A stretch of DNA of 9,727 nt from DATMYQ01 sp035560935 (GCA_035560935.1 DATMYQ010000341.1:1-9727); one strand, 5' to 3'; positions 1 to 7,528 are shown, numbered from the stretch's first letter. Program-made: numbers and translations. The notes: generated by a model from the letters alone, not told the origin.

Positions 1-582
1 GTATATTCCTTCATGTGCAATATTTTCCATCCACTTCGACGGTACTACTACAGTAAAATCAAGCATTCGCAAAACATCTTCTTTTATTCTTTGGACCGTG
101 TCGCGTTTTAATTTAGGACCCCCACTGTTTTTATCTATAGGACATTCTGAACAATAGTGTTTTTGCCAATGGTTGCACCTATGCGGATACAAGCACTGCG
201 CCGTAATCGCCAGTGGGTCATGAAAGGTCCAAATCAGTTTTTTCGTCGCCAAAAATGGCAATAAATAGTATGAGAAATAACCTCCATTAATACAATGGAG
301 GTGTACAATATCGGCTTTACGAAAAGCATCATGATCAATCATGGGCAGCAAGGCCGCCGAGAATAAGTCGAAGTATCCATGTCTCTGTTGATGCTGCATC
401 AATTTTGCAAAATCAGACCGCCCCGGAAAAGGCAGCGCAATAACATTGGAGTCAGAACTTGACTTTCTATGCGCAAAGGTCACCACCTGATGGCCGGCGG
501 CTGTTGCCGCCACCGTAATGTCACCAGCGATCCGCGCGGCCCCGCCCTGCGTGTCAAACAAATTCACCTGCACAATATTCAT
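1..582 (-). CDS. Glycosyltransferase family 4-type protein, N-terminal part (runs off the left edge)
   Basis: The reading frame opens with ATG at 582-580 and stays open for 194 codons to base 1, so the C-terminal part, including the expected nucleotide-sugar domain, lies outside the window. What is visible is an N-terminal GT-B Rossmann half. It has a start strand MNIVQVNLFD, a glycine loop GGAAR at residues 13-17, VHLH at 93-96, WTFHD at 118-122, and four cysteines (C130, C136, C144, C147) ending in CP. This C-x5-C-x7-C-x2-CP pattern after an HD motif is familiar from a GT4 subgroup in polysaccharide and glycoprotein loci. The gene overlaps the upstream glycosyltransferase gene by ATGA, with a weak GGGTGG ribosome site 7 bases before the start, so it is probably translationally coupled. 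It is a clear paralogue of the N-terminal half of that neighbour. Unlike the neighbour it keeps the GG loop and the HD pair, so it is probably active. Donor and acceptor sugars cannot be told. Confidence 0.85.
   Translation of the reverse strand, partial: MNIVQVNLFDTQGGAARIAGDITVAATAAGHQVVTFAHRKSSSDSNVIALPFPGRSDFAKLMQHQQRHGYFDLFSAALLPMIDHDAFRKADIVHLHCINGGYFSYYLLPFLATKKLIWTFHDPLAITAQCLYPHRCNHWQKHYCSECPIDKNSGGPKLKRDTVQRIKEDVLRMLDFTVVVPSKWMENIAHEGIY
579..582 (-). other. ATGA start/stop overlap between the two glycosyltransferase genes
   Basis: The ATG (582-580) of the downstream GT4 gene and the TGA (581-579) of the fused glycosyltransferase share two bases. The ribosome site before it is weak (GGGTGG at 590-595), so reinitiation by ribosomes finishing the upstream gene is the likely way this gene is translated. 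Confidence 0.85.
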
Positions 583-3500
583 CGAGATTCCACCCGCTTT
601 TTGTGGTTTTTCGCGCCAGAACGCGAAACAATCCTCTCGGCATAGGCAGTGCATAAAAAATCTTCATAATCTTTTTGTGCCGCCGGACCATTAAATAATG
701 TTTTTTGAACATTATTCCTGACTTGATCGCGGATACGATTTCGCAATTCCGCATCCGTCGCCAGCCGTACCGCCTGTTCCACATATTCCTGTTCTGTGGC
801 GGCAATTCCTTCTTGGATGCCCAACGCCCTAAGCATGGCCGCACCCCAGCGATTACGCGCCATGCCGCCTTCCTGGGTTACCAAGGGCAAGCCGGCGTAC
901 AATGCTTCCATATTAGTCGTCCAGCCACCGTATGGATATGTATCCAACTGGATATCGGCCACCATCAGAAGACCCATCAGATCGGTTGATTTAGACAATG
1001 GCGGCGCCACGATCAAACGCCCCTGAACACCACCATTGACGGCTACTGTCTGCATGCGGTCAAGGAATTGCTTGTCGGCCAGTGCCGGTGTCATAAAGGG
1101 CTTAAGCACAATAACAGCATTGGGTACCCGCTGCAGAATTTCCACCAATAAGCGATCTCTTTCCGGTCCATGCTTGATACCGTTGGCACAGGAAACAAGG
1201 ATTACCGCATCATCCGGCAAATTAAATTTCGCCCGCTTGGGTTTTTCTTCCGGCATTTCCGGCGGGTATTGCGCCGCACCCAAATTGGGCAGCCGCACCA
1301 ATTTTTCACGATAGTGAGTTTCCGCATCTGCCGGTTCAAAGTCACCACCGACGTAATAATCAATCGTTGATAAACCAGTAGTCACACCGTGCCCTACCAG
1401 AACGCACTGCACTGGCGCCAAGCGCAGCGCACCTAACTTGTATGTCACCTGTTCCATGCCGATATCAGTGTAAATCAGGATATCCAGCTGTTCATCCACA
1501 ATCCGTTGCGCTATCACTTCCGTATTTTCTTCCTTGAAAGTGATAAACTTGTCACTGTGTTCTCGGATCATGTCCGTCATGTCATCAATCCGCTTCTCCA
1601 GCAAAAATGTCACTACCTCAAAACGGGAGGGATCACGGTGCAAGAAGCGGTTAATCATATAAAACGCCACTGCCTGCCGGCAAAAATTGCTGGAAATATA
1701 GCCTATTCGCAGCCGCTCACCCTTTTTACGGTGGTTTTTAAAAGTCAGAGCTTTAAATGCCGGGAAGTTCCGTTCCATATGCGTGCGTAAAAAGTCCCCA
1801 TAAGCCGACAACTGTTTGATGTTATTGCCGCCAATGTAGGATGCCCGCCAAAAATTCGGTGTCAGCTGGTCAACAGCGCCAAAGAAAAAGCCTTTACTAA
1901 CCGTCTGAGGGTGTTTCACCGCTGCCCGACAGAATTCTTCGGAGTGCTTCAGCATCACGGATAAATTATCTTCATCAGCGCAATAGTACGGTGTGTTGAT
2001 CAGCCAAAACAGAATCACCACTTTGACCGCGATCGGCAGTTTGGACGTCAGCAACTTTTCGGTATCAATACTGATGTCGCGACCGGCATAATTTTGATAC
2101 ATTGTCTGCAGTAAGTAATGCGGATACCATTCCTTCATCTCCGGCATTGGTACCATTTCTTCCCGGTTGGTCTGCAGATTGATGGTGGAGAATCCGTTGA
2201 AAAACGCAGCTTTCCAAAAATTGATCACCGCGGTTTGCGCAACAGGCCCCAGTCGTTGAAACTCCGCAACCGGAGCAAATTGAAAATAGGCCGTCAATAC
2301 CTGGCGCATAGTCAACAGAAACGTCAGATTCGCCAAATTTTCCACCGGGGTAAAATGACCGCAGCGTGGCGGTATTTTACGAAAATACAGCCATTTCGCC
2401 ATAATTTCCCACAGCCGCCGGCCATCCACCTTAACGTCCACCCGCTCTAACAAACAGTAGCAGAACACATCTACCGCGATGCCACGTTCCCGTTCCCGTT
2501 CGCCAAAAGCTTTGAATATCCGGTCCAGTTCCCGCCACACGTTTTCCCAGTTTTTAGACAACGCGGCATCCAGAATAGCCGTGATTGACATCTTCTCCGC
2601 CACACTGGCCAAAGTTTCATTATTCGGCTGGATTTCCGGTGGTGGGCCGTCTTCAGCCTTCCATCCCATAACCGGTACAGTCGCTTTTGACATTGAAACA
2701 TTGCCGGTCAGCTCATCATACAACTGATCATATTCCGCTGCCGTTCGCCAGATATTATAGGCTGCAGCCGCCCGCTCCCGCACTCCATAGCGCAGCGTAG
2801 GATCGCCACTTTTATTCAAAAAAAGTTCCAGCCCGCGGGCAAATTCCTGGTTATCGTTAAAAGGTGCCAAATAGCCTGTTTTTTCCTGAACAATCAGTTC
2901 CGGCACCGCGCCCAGCCCAAACGCCACTGCCGGCAAACCACAGGCGGCGGCCTCCATCACCGTTGCCCCGTATATATCCAGTGCGGCCGGATAGGCCAGC
3001 ACATCCGCAGCCCGGAAATATGCCGCCATGATTTGCGGCTCCATCAGCTTTTCCAAATCCCGCCGCGGCAGTTCCAACTGGTCTAGCTGGGTTGCACCGC
3101 CCGCAGCACCGATATTCACCAGGTAAAGTTCGCGGTAGAGATCCGGTTGTTCTCTCCTCAGCAGCTCCAGAGCGGCCAATAAATGCGGCCCACCGCTCAC
3201 CGGCTGCTGAAAAGCACCGGCTGCCACAAATAATACTATTTTTTTGTCCAAAGGCAGACCCAAAGTTTTACGGGCCACCACAGGGTCACCAAAACGGAAC
3301 ACATCCAGATCCACGCCCGGACGAATCAACCGCGATTCTTTGTCCTTTAAAATACTTTGCGCCGTCTGAGATTTCACAAATTCATGGGGACAGACAACGG
3401 TAAACTCACAAGTCTGATAAATCTGACGACGCAACCGCTGTAGCAGCGGCCTGTCAGTCTGCGATGCCCGATTCCGGTCCAGTGGGCAATCGGCACAATC

Positions 3501-3929
3501 CTTATCCACCCACTGAAAACAGTGGGTGCTATGGCGGCAACCGGCACAGTAGGACTGGGCATTATATAACGTCCATATCAGCGGCTTGCCGGTCAGATAG
3601 GGAAACAATAAATGCGAAAAGTACTCACCAGTGATATGCAGATGCACCAGATCCGCCTGAGCAAAACGCGGATGCTTTAACAACGGTAGTAAGCCTGTAG
3701 AATACAACTCCGGCAAACCAGTTTCCTTTTCTCTATCTTTCAACTGGCGCCGCCAATCTCCAGTCATCCGCGGTAACGGAATGACCCGGGGATCATTACC
3801 GGTTTTTCGTTCGACAAACATACATACGTCGTGGCCGGCGGCAGACTGGCAATCCATCAGAGATTTTACCGCCTGACCGCAGGGTTCCTGATACGCGTCG
3901 CTAAGATTAACATGCACAATTCGTTTCAA
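579..3929 (-). CDS. Fused glycosyltransferase: degenerate GT4-like half, helical middle, GT41 (OGT/SPINDLY-like) half
   Basis: Residues are numbered from the TTG at 3938, the limit of the open frame (1119 codons); the preferred start is the TTG at 3929 (codon 4). No ATG or GTG is available there, GGGAG lies 9 bases before 3929 but touches 3938, and the paralogue's N-terminus (MNIVQVNL) aligns with KRIVHVNL. Residues 1-412 resemble GT4: RPGVDLDVF at 207, a cysteine cluster (C134, C140, C148, C151), and D321/E329 in place of the E-x7-E pair. Residues about 446-735 look alpha-helical, without obvious TPR repeats. Residues 741-1098 are GT41-like: RIGYISSNF at 744, VGHGVTTG at 848, K922 matching the conserved catalytic-site lysine of O-GlcNAc transferase, and DTYPYGGWTTNMEAL at 999. 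No signal peptide or membrane segment is apparent, so the protein should be cytoplasmic. GT41 enzymes transfer sugar to Ser/Thr or, in the HMW1C branch, to Asn. Its place 30-40 bases after an exporter gene suggests that it modifies the exported protein; this is inference. Confidence 0.88.
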   Translation of the reverse strand: MKRIVHVNLSDAYQEPCGQAVKSLMDCQSAAGHDVCMFVERKTGNDPRVIPLPRMTGDWRRQLKDREKETGLPELYSTGLLPLLKHPRFAQADLVHLHITGEYFSHLLFPYLTGKPLIWTLYNAQSYCAGCRHSTHCFQWVDKDCADCPLDRNRASQTDRPLLQRLRRQIYQTCEFTVVCPHEFVKSQTAQSILKDKESRLIRPGVDLDVFRFGDPVVARKTLGLPLDKKIVLFVAAGAFQQPVSGGPHLLAALELLRREQPDLYRELYLVNIGAAGGATQLDQLELPRRDLEKLMEPQIMAAYFRAADVLAYPAALDIYGATVMEAAACGLPAVAFGLGAVPELIVQEKTGYLAPFNDNQEFARGLELFLNKSGDPTLRYGVRERAAAAYNIWRTAAEYDQLYDELTGNVSMSKATVPVMGWKAEDGPPPEIQPNNETLASVAEKMSITAILDAALSKNWENVWRELDRIFKAFGERERERGIAVDVFCYCLLERVDVKVDGRRLWEIMAKWLYFRKIPPRCGHFTPVENLANLTFLLTMRQVLTAYFQFAPVAEFQRLGPVAQTAVINFWKAAFFNGFSTINLQTNREEMVPMPEMKEWYPHYLLQTMYQNYAGRDISIDTEKLLTSKLPIAVKVVILFWLINTPYYCADEDNLSVMLKHSEEFCRAAVKHPQTVSKGFFFGAVDQLTPNFWRASYIGGNNIKQLSAYGDFLRTHMERNFPAFKALTFKNHRKKGERLRIGYISSNFCRQAVAFYMINRFLHRDPSRFEVVTFLLEKRIDDMTDMIREHSDKFITFKEENTEVIAQRIVDEQLDILIYTDIGMEQVTYKLGALRLAPVQCVLVGHGVTTGLSTIDYYVGGDFEPADAETHYREKLVRLPNLGAAQYPPEMPEEKPKRAKFNLPDDAVILVSCANGIKHGPERDRLLVEILQRVPNAVIVLKPFMTPALADKQFLDRMQTVAVNGGVQGRLIVAPPLSKSTDLMGLLMVADIQLDTYPYGGWTTNMEALYAGLPLVTQEGGMARNRWGAAMLRALGIQEGIAATEQEYVEQAVRLATDAELRNRIRDQVRNNVQKTLFNGPAAQKDYEDFLCTAYAERIVSRSGAKNHKKRVESR

Positions 3930-3938
3930 CCGTTTCAA
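3921..3938 (-). repeat. Tandem 9-base repeat at the start of the fused glycosyltransferase gene
   Basis: On the minus strand TTGAAACGG (3938-3930) is followed directly by TTGAAACGA (3929-3921), matching at 8 of 9 positions and encoding LKR twice. It duplicates the TTG start codon in frame. It may be a replication-slippage duplication; chance cannot be excluded for so short a repeat. Confidence 0.7.
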
Positions 3939-3943
3939 CTCCC
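3939..3943 (-). promoter_or_regulatory. Ribosome binding site (GGGAG) that decides the start of the fused glycosyltransferase
   Basis: Read on the minus strand, GGGAG ends directly against the TTG at 3938, which is too close to serve it, but lies 9 bases before the TTG at 3929. The frame is closed upstream by a TGA at 3950-3948, so no ATG start is possible. This favours initiation at the second TTG. Confidence 0.6.
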
Positions 3944-3968
3944 ATGTTCATGGTACAGCAGCCCCTGT

Positions 3969-6128
3969 TCAGGCATCTTGCTGATGGTAGAGGTTATAGT
4001 AGTGGCCTTTGAGCTCCATCAAGGCTTCATGCGTGCCTTCCTCGGCAATCCGTCCCCGTTCAATCACAATAATTTTATCACTGCGGCGGACTGTGGACAG
4101 CCGGTGGGCTATCATAATCATCGTTCGACCGGCGGCAATCCGGTCCAGATTTTCCATGATCGCCCGTTCGGACTCATAGTCCAGCGCACTGGTGGCCTCA
4201 TCAAAAACCAGTACCCGGGGATCTGTTAGTAGTGCCCGGGCGATAGCAATCCGTTGCCGTTGCCCGCCAGACAACAATCCTCCGCGCTCCCCGACCCGGG
4301 TATCATAACCATGAGGCAAATCATTAATAAAATCCGCTACTCCGGCAATTTCCGCCGCCTGCAAAATCCGCTCCCGGGGTGCCTGCGCATCTGCCACCGC
4401 AATATTTTCGGCTATTGTCCCATTAAACAGATAGTTTTCCTGCAGGACAACGCCAATCTGTCGCCGCAGCCAGGCGGGTTCCACCTGCGCCAAATCCACA
4501 CCGTCAATCAGCACCCGGCCGGATTCCGGCACGTACAGGCGCTGAATCAGCTTGGTCAACGTACTTTTTCCCGAACCGGAGCGGCCGACAATGCCGATCC
4601 GCGATCCCGGCGTAATGTGCAGGTTTATCTGGCTTAAAGTTTCGCTGGTATCCGCCCGGTAGCGGAAAGTTACTCTGTCCAGCACAATATCACCATGAAT
4701 AGCTGGCAAAGTGGTCCGGTTGGGATTAAACGCCGGCTCCGGCTTTTCATTCATAATGTCTCCCAGCCGGTCAATGGCCACCTGGGTCTGCTGAAAACTC
4801 TGCCACATGGTGACCAGGCGCAAAATCGGTGCAATCACCTGGCCTGACAGCATTTGAAATGCAATCAATTCCCCAATCGACATTTTGCCGTTCATGACAA
4901 TATCAGCACCCACCCAAAGAATTGAAAGGGTGAATAACTGTTGAATCAACGTGCCTGTGTTACCGGCCACGTTAGCCAGATTAGAGGTAGCAAACGCCGC
5001 TTTTACATAGCGGGCCAACACCTGCTCATACTTCTGTACAAACTGTGGTTCCACCGCCATTGACTTTACCGTCTGAATACCGGTGACCGATTCAATTAAA
5101 AAAGCCTGGTTTTCCGTAGCCACCAAAAAGGCATCGTTGATGAGCCGGCGATATATCGGTGTAATCGCCAGATTCAGCGCCAGAAACAACGGGATGATTC
5201 CTAGCGCAATAATGGTCAATGTGGAATTATAAGCCAGCATTGCGGCAACATAAACTACCGCAAACACCGAATCCAGCAACACGGTCAGTCCGGAACCAGT
5301 GATAAAGTTACGGATAGTTTCCAGTTGCCGTACCCGATTGACCACATCGCCCACCTGCCATGTTTCAAAATAGCGCATCGGCAGGTTCATAATATGGCGA
5401 AACAGTTTACTGCTGAGCACCACGTCAATTTTGTTGGTGGTATGAGTAAACAGATAGGCACGCAGCGCGGTAATCCAAATCTGAAACATAGTTACCACAA
5501 TCAGCGCGGTAACCATCACATCCAACGCATCGCTTCCCCGATGTACCAACACCCGGTCAATAATGACCTGGGTAATCAGCGGGGCAACGAGACCAAATCC
5601 CTGAAGGATTAAGGAAATCCCCAGCACATTGGCAAATAAACGCTTATATTTCATGACCACCGGAAAAAACCAGCTCAGGCCAAATTTTTGTATTTTTTTC
5701 AATTTGTCCGCTTTTTCCGTAAGGCTGAAACGACGGGTGACCATAATCAATTCGCCGGTCCAAACCTTAAAAAAGTTTTCCAGCGGCACGGAAAATGGCT
5801 GTACATGCAAGGGATCGGCAACAATCACCGCGTTACCGTCCGTACGAACCACCACTGCATAATTACCATTAGTCAACAACGCGATCGCCGGAAACGGCAA
5901 CCGGGCAAACACTTCTGTCCGTGGTTTCAATAGTCGCGCTTTTAATGTCAGATCCTGCGCGGCCCGCAATAATGTAGTGGCATCCATCCCGCCTTTGTCA
6001 AATACGTAAGCCCGCCGCATCTGTTCTTCATCAGCCGGAATGCCCAGAATCTTGGCAACAATCACCAACGAGGCGAGGCCAGTATCCACTTTACGGGGCA
6101 CCGGCTGATGGTCAATTGATTTTTCCAT
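3969..6128 (-). CDS. Type I secretion ABC exporter with degenerate C39-like domain (second exporter, RtxE/HlyB-like)
   Basis: At 719 residues this has the usual HlyB length and layout. Residues 1-133 form a C39-like domain in which the peptidase motif DCGxAC reads DTGLAS (15-20), so the catalytic cysteine is threonine; the usual histidine of GHF is N89, while D105-P106 is kept. It should therefore bind or guide substrate, not cleave it. Six membrane segments follow (roughly 165-189, 203-223, 279-299, 303-323, 394-412, 420-440). The canonical coupling stretch GDVVNRVRQLETIRNF is at 260-275. The ATPase domain is complete: Walker A GRSGSGKST at 515-523, Q563, LSGGQ at 619-623, Walker B VLVFDE at 639-644 and H675. 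The start is ATG with AAGGGA 4 bases upstream, 8 bases after the adaptor gene. The likely role is to power one-step export of an unfolded protein through HlyD and an outer-membrane TolC-like channel, probably paired with the other exporter of this operon. Confidence 0.93.
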   Translation of the reverse strand: MEKSIDHQPVPRKVDTGLASLVIVAKILGIPADEEQMRRAYVFDKGGMDATTLLRAAQDLTLKARLLKPRTEVFARLPFPAIALLTNGNYAVVVRTDGNAVIVADPLHVQPFSVPLENFFKVWTGELIMVTRRFSLTEKADKLKKIQKFGLSWFFPVVMKYKRLFANVLGISLILQGFGLVAPLITQVIIDRVLVHRGSDALDVMVTALIVVTMFQIWITALRAYLFTHTTNKIDVVLSSKLFRHIMNLPMRYFETWQVGDVVNRVRQLETIRNFITGSGLTVLLDSVFAVVYVAAMLAYNSTLTIIALGIIPLFLALNLAITPIYRRLINDAFLVATENQAFLIESVTGIQTVKSMAVEPQFVQKYEQVLARYVKAAFATSNLANVAGNTGTLIQQLFTLSILWVGADIVMNGKMSIGELIAFQMLSGQVIAPILRLVTMWQSFQQTQVAIDRLGDIMNEKPEPAFNPNRTTLPAIHGDIVLDRVTFRYRADTSETLSQINLHITPGSRIGIVGRSGSGKSTLTKLIQRLYVPESGRVLIDGVDLAQVEPAWLRRQIGVVLQENYLFNGTIAENIAVADAQAPRERILQAAEIAGVADFINDLPHGYDTRVGERGGLLSGGQRQRIAIARALLTDPRVLVFDEATSALDYESERAIMENLDRIAAGRTMIMIAHRLSTVRRSDKIIVIERGRIAEEGTHEALMELKGHYYNLYHQQDA

Positions 6129-6132
6129 GAAA

Positions 6133-6138
6133 TCCCTT
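6133..6138 (-). promoter_or_regulatory. Ribosome binding site of the second exporter gene
   Basis: AAGGGA on the minus strand lies 4 bases before the ATG at 6128 and overlaps the TAA stop (6139-6137) of the adaptor gene. A further purine run, GAGAGAGG, lies at 6140-6147. Termination and initiation are thus close enough for coupling. Confidence 0.65.
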
Positions 6139-7528
6139 ACCTCTCTCGTAATGCCTCGTTCTGATATTTGCGGAAAGGATCCAGGAAGAACTCGACGATT
6201 CGTTTCTGGCGTATCTTAATTTCCGCCGAAACCGTCATTCCCGGAGTCAGCGGCACCTTACGGTCTCCAACGATCACATCCAGTCTTTCCGGCTTCAGTA
6301 CCAGACGATACTTAGCTTCCTGTTCCTTATTTTTTTCGTCCGTATTGACAATAGTACTGGGACTGACGTCAATCACTTCGGCATCAATGATACCATACTT
6401 TTGGAAATTAAAGGTCGTCACTTTCACTTCCGCTTTTTGCCCCACTTGAATGAATCCGATATCTTTGTTTAACGCCCACGCTTCAATTTCTAATGTGACA
6501 TCATCCGGAACAATTTCCATTAAAGACTGCGCCGCGGAAACCACGCCGCCCACCGTATGAACCGCCAACTGATTGACCCGGCCGTCAGCCGGCGACACAA
6601 TCCGCGCCAGCCGGTCTTTTTCCTGCAGTTTTTTTAATTCTTCCATATCCGCGGCCAATGCCTTGCTATCGTCCACCAACTTGCCGGCAATGTCCTTGTC
6701 CCGTTCGGCGATCACACCAGCCAAAGCTTCACGGGCCTGGGCCAGGGCAGCTTCCGTCCGGGCAATTTCAGATTCCTGAGCGACCAAATTTTGTTCTAGC
6801 TCCATCCGTTGCGACCGCATGTCCAGTACCTGGAATAAGGCAACCGCATCATCCTTCAGCAAGTTTTCCATCCGGTCTTCTTTATCCCGGGAAATAACCA
6901 ATAGCTGTTTCATTTTTTCTTTATTGGCCCGGGCCACACTGATAGCTGCCTCATTCTGACGGACATTCATCTCCGCCGCAGCAATCTGAGCCTTGAGCTG
7001 GTTGGTCCGTCCCAAATACAGGCTCATCTGAAAGCCGGCATCCTTGGGATCCAGATTGGGGTCAGCAACCGGCAGCACAAAGGGACGACCGTCCCGTTCC
7101 GCCAGTAACCGGTTGATTTCCAGATTATAATAGGCCACTTCTTTTTTAATCCGGGTTAAATCGGCGCCGGAAAAGGTCTGATCCAGTTCAATCAACAAAT
7201 CGCCTTTTTTTACCGTTTGGCCTTCTTTAACGTATATGGTTTTGACCACGCCCTTGTCTTCAGCCTGTACTGTTTTTACCTGACCAACCGGTATCACCTT
7301 GCCATCGGCGATGGCCACTTCATCGACGTGTCCAAAAAAGGCCCAGAGCAAACCGATCACCAGCAACGTAACCACTGTCCACAATACCAGACGTCCCACC
7401 GGAGACGGCGGCGTCTCGGTAACCTCCAGCACCGCCGGCAAAAACTCCGCTTCTTCCGCGCTCAATTGGTTCGCCTGATCCCGGCTGAGAAACCGGTCGC
7501 GAAATTCTTTCCATTTTTTCAATATCAT
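6137..7528 (-). CDS. HlyD-family type I secretion periplasmic adaptor (membrane fusion protein)
   Basis: The protein of 463 residues matches HlyD in length and layout. A short cytoplasmic N-terminus carries the typical EFLPAVLEVTETPPSP stretch (28-43). It is followed by one membrane segment (about 47-66), the first lipoyl half-motif (about 83-116, with VVKTIYVKEGQTVKKGD), a long helical hairpin rich in Ala, Glu, Gln and Lys (about 118-308), the second lipoyl half (about 309-340, VSPADGRVNQL), and a beta-barrel and C-terminal region (345-463) ending in a HlyD-like helix. It would form the periplasmic tube joining the inner-membrane ABC exporters to an outer-membrane TolC-type channel, which is not encoded here. 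Its ATG overlaps the stop of the upstream exporter as ATGA and has a strong AAGAGGGG site 5 bases before it. Its place between two exporters suggests that it serves both. It keeps the expected regions, and no truncation is seen. Confidence 0.95.
   Translation of the reverse strand: MILKKWKEFRDRFLSRDQANQLSAEEAEFLPAVLEVTETPPSPVGRLVLWTVVTLLVIGLLWAFFGHVDEVAIADGKVIPVGQVKTVQAEDKGVVKTIYVKEGQTVKKGDLLIELDQTFSGADLTRIKKEVAYYNLEINRLLAERDGRPFVLPVADPNLDPKDAGFQMSLYLGRTNQLKAQIAAAEMNVRQNEAAISVARANKEKMKQLLVISRDKEDRMENLLKDDAVALFQVLDMRSQRMELEQNLVAQESEIARTEAALAQAREALAGVIAERDKDIAGKLVDDSKALAADMEELKKLQEKDRLARIVSPADGRVNQLAVHTVGGVVSAAQSLMEIVPDDVTLEIEAWALNKDIGFIQVGQKAEVKVTTFNFQKYGIIDAEVIDVSPSTIVNTDEKNKEQEAKYRLVLKPERLDVIVGDRKVPLTPGMTVSAEIKIRQKRIVEFFLDPFRKYQNEALRER
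7525..7528 (-). other. ATGA start/stop overlap between the first exporter and HlyD genes
   Basis: The adaptor ATG (7528-7526) overlaps the exporter TGA (7527-7525). This is evidence for one transcript and for coupled synthesis of the two membrane partners. Here the ribosome site is also strong (AAGAGGGG at 7534-7541). Confidence 0.9.

Noticed and set aside
554..844. Minus-strand open frame of 96 codons inside the C-terminal end of the fused glycosyltransferase.
   Set aside because: It overlaps a well-supported coding frame, its product looks like no known family, and it crosses the start of the next gene.
2640..2710. Possible frameshift or two separate genes at the GT4/helical junction of the large glycosyltransferase.
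   Set aside because: One frame runs without a stop from 3938 to 579, and the linker (residues about 413-445, rich in Pro, Glu and Asn) reads like an interdomain linker. The open frame at 2471-2701 is a shadow of it.
3939..3968. Terminator between the second exporter and the fused glycosyltransferase.
   Set aside because: Only a short palindrome (CCATGAACATGG) with weak stems and no following T-run is present.
5740..6128. Bacteriocin or peptide exporter with leader-peptidase activity (C39).
   Set aside because: Both C39-like domains lack the catalytic cysteine and histidine.
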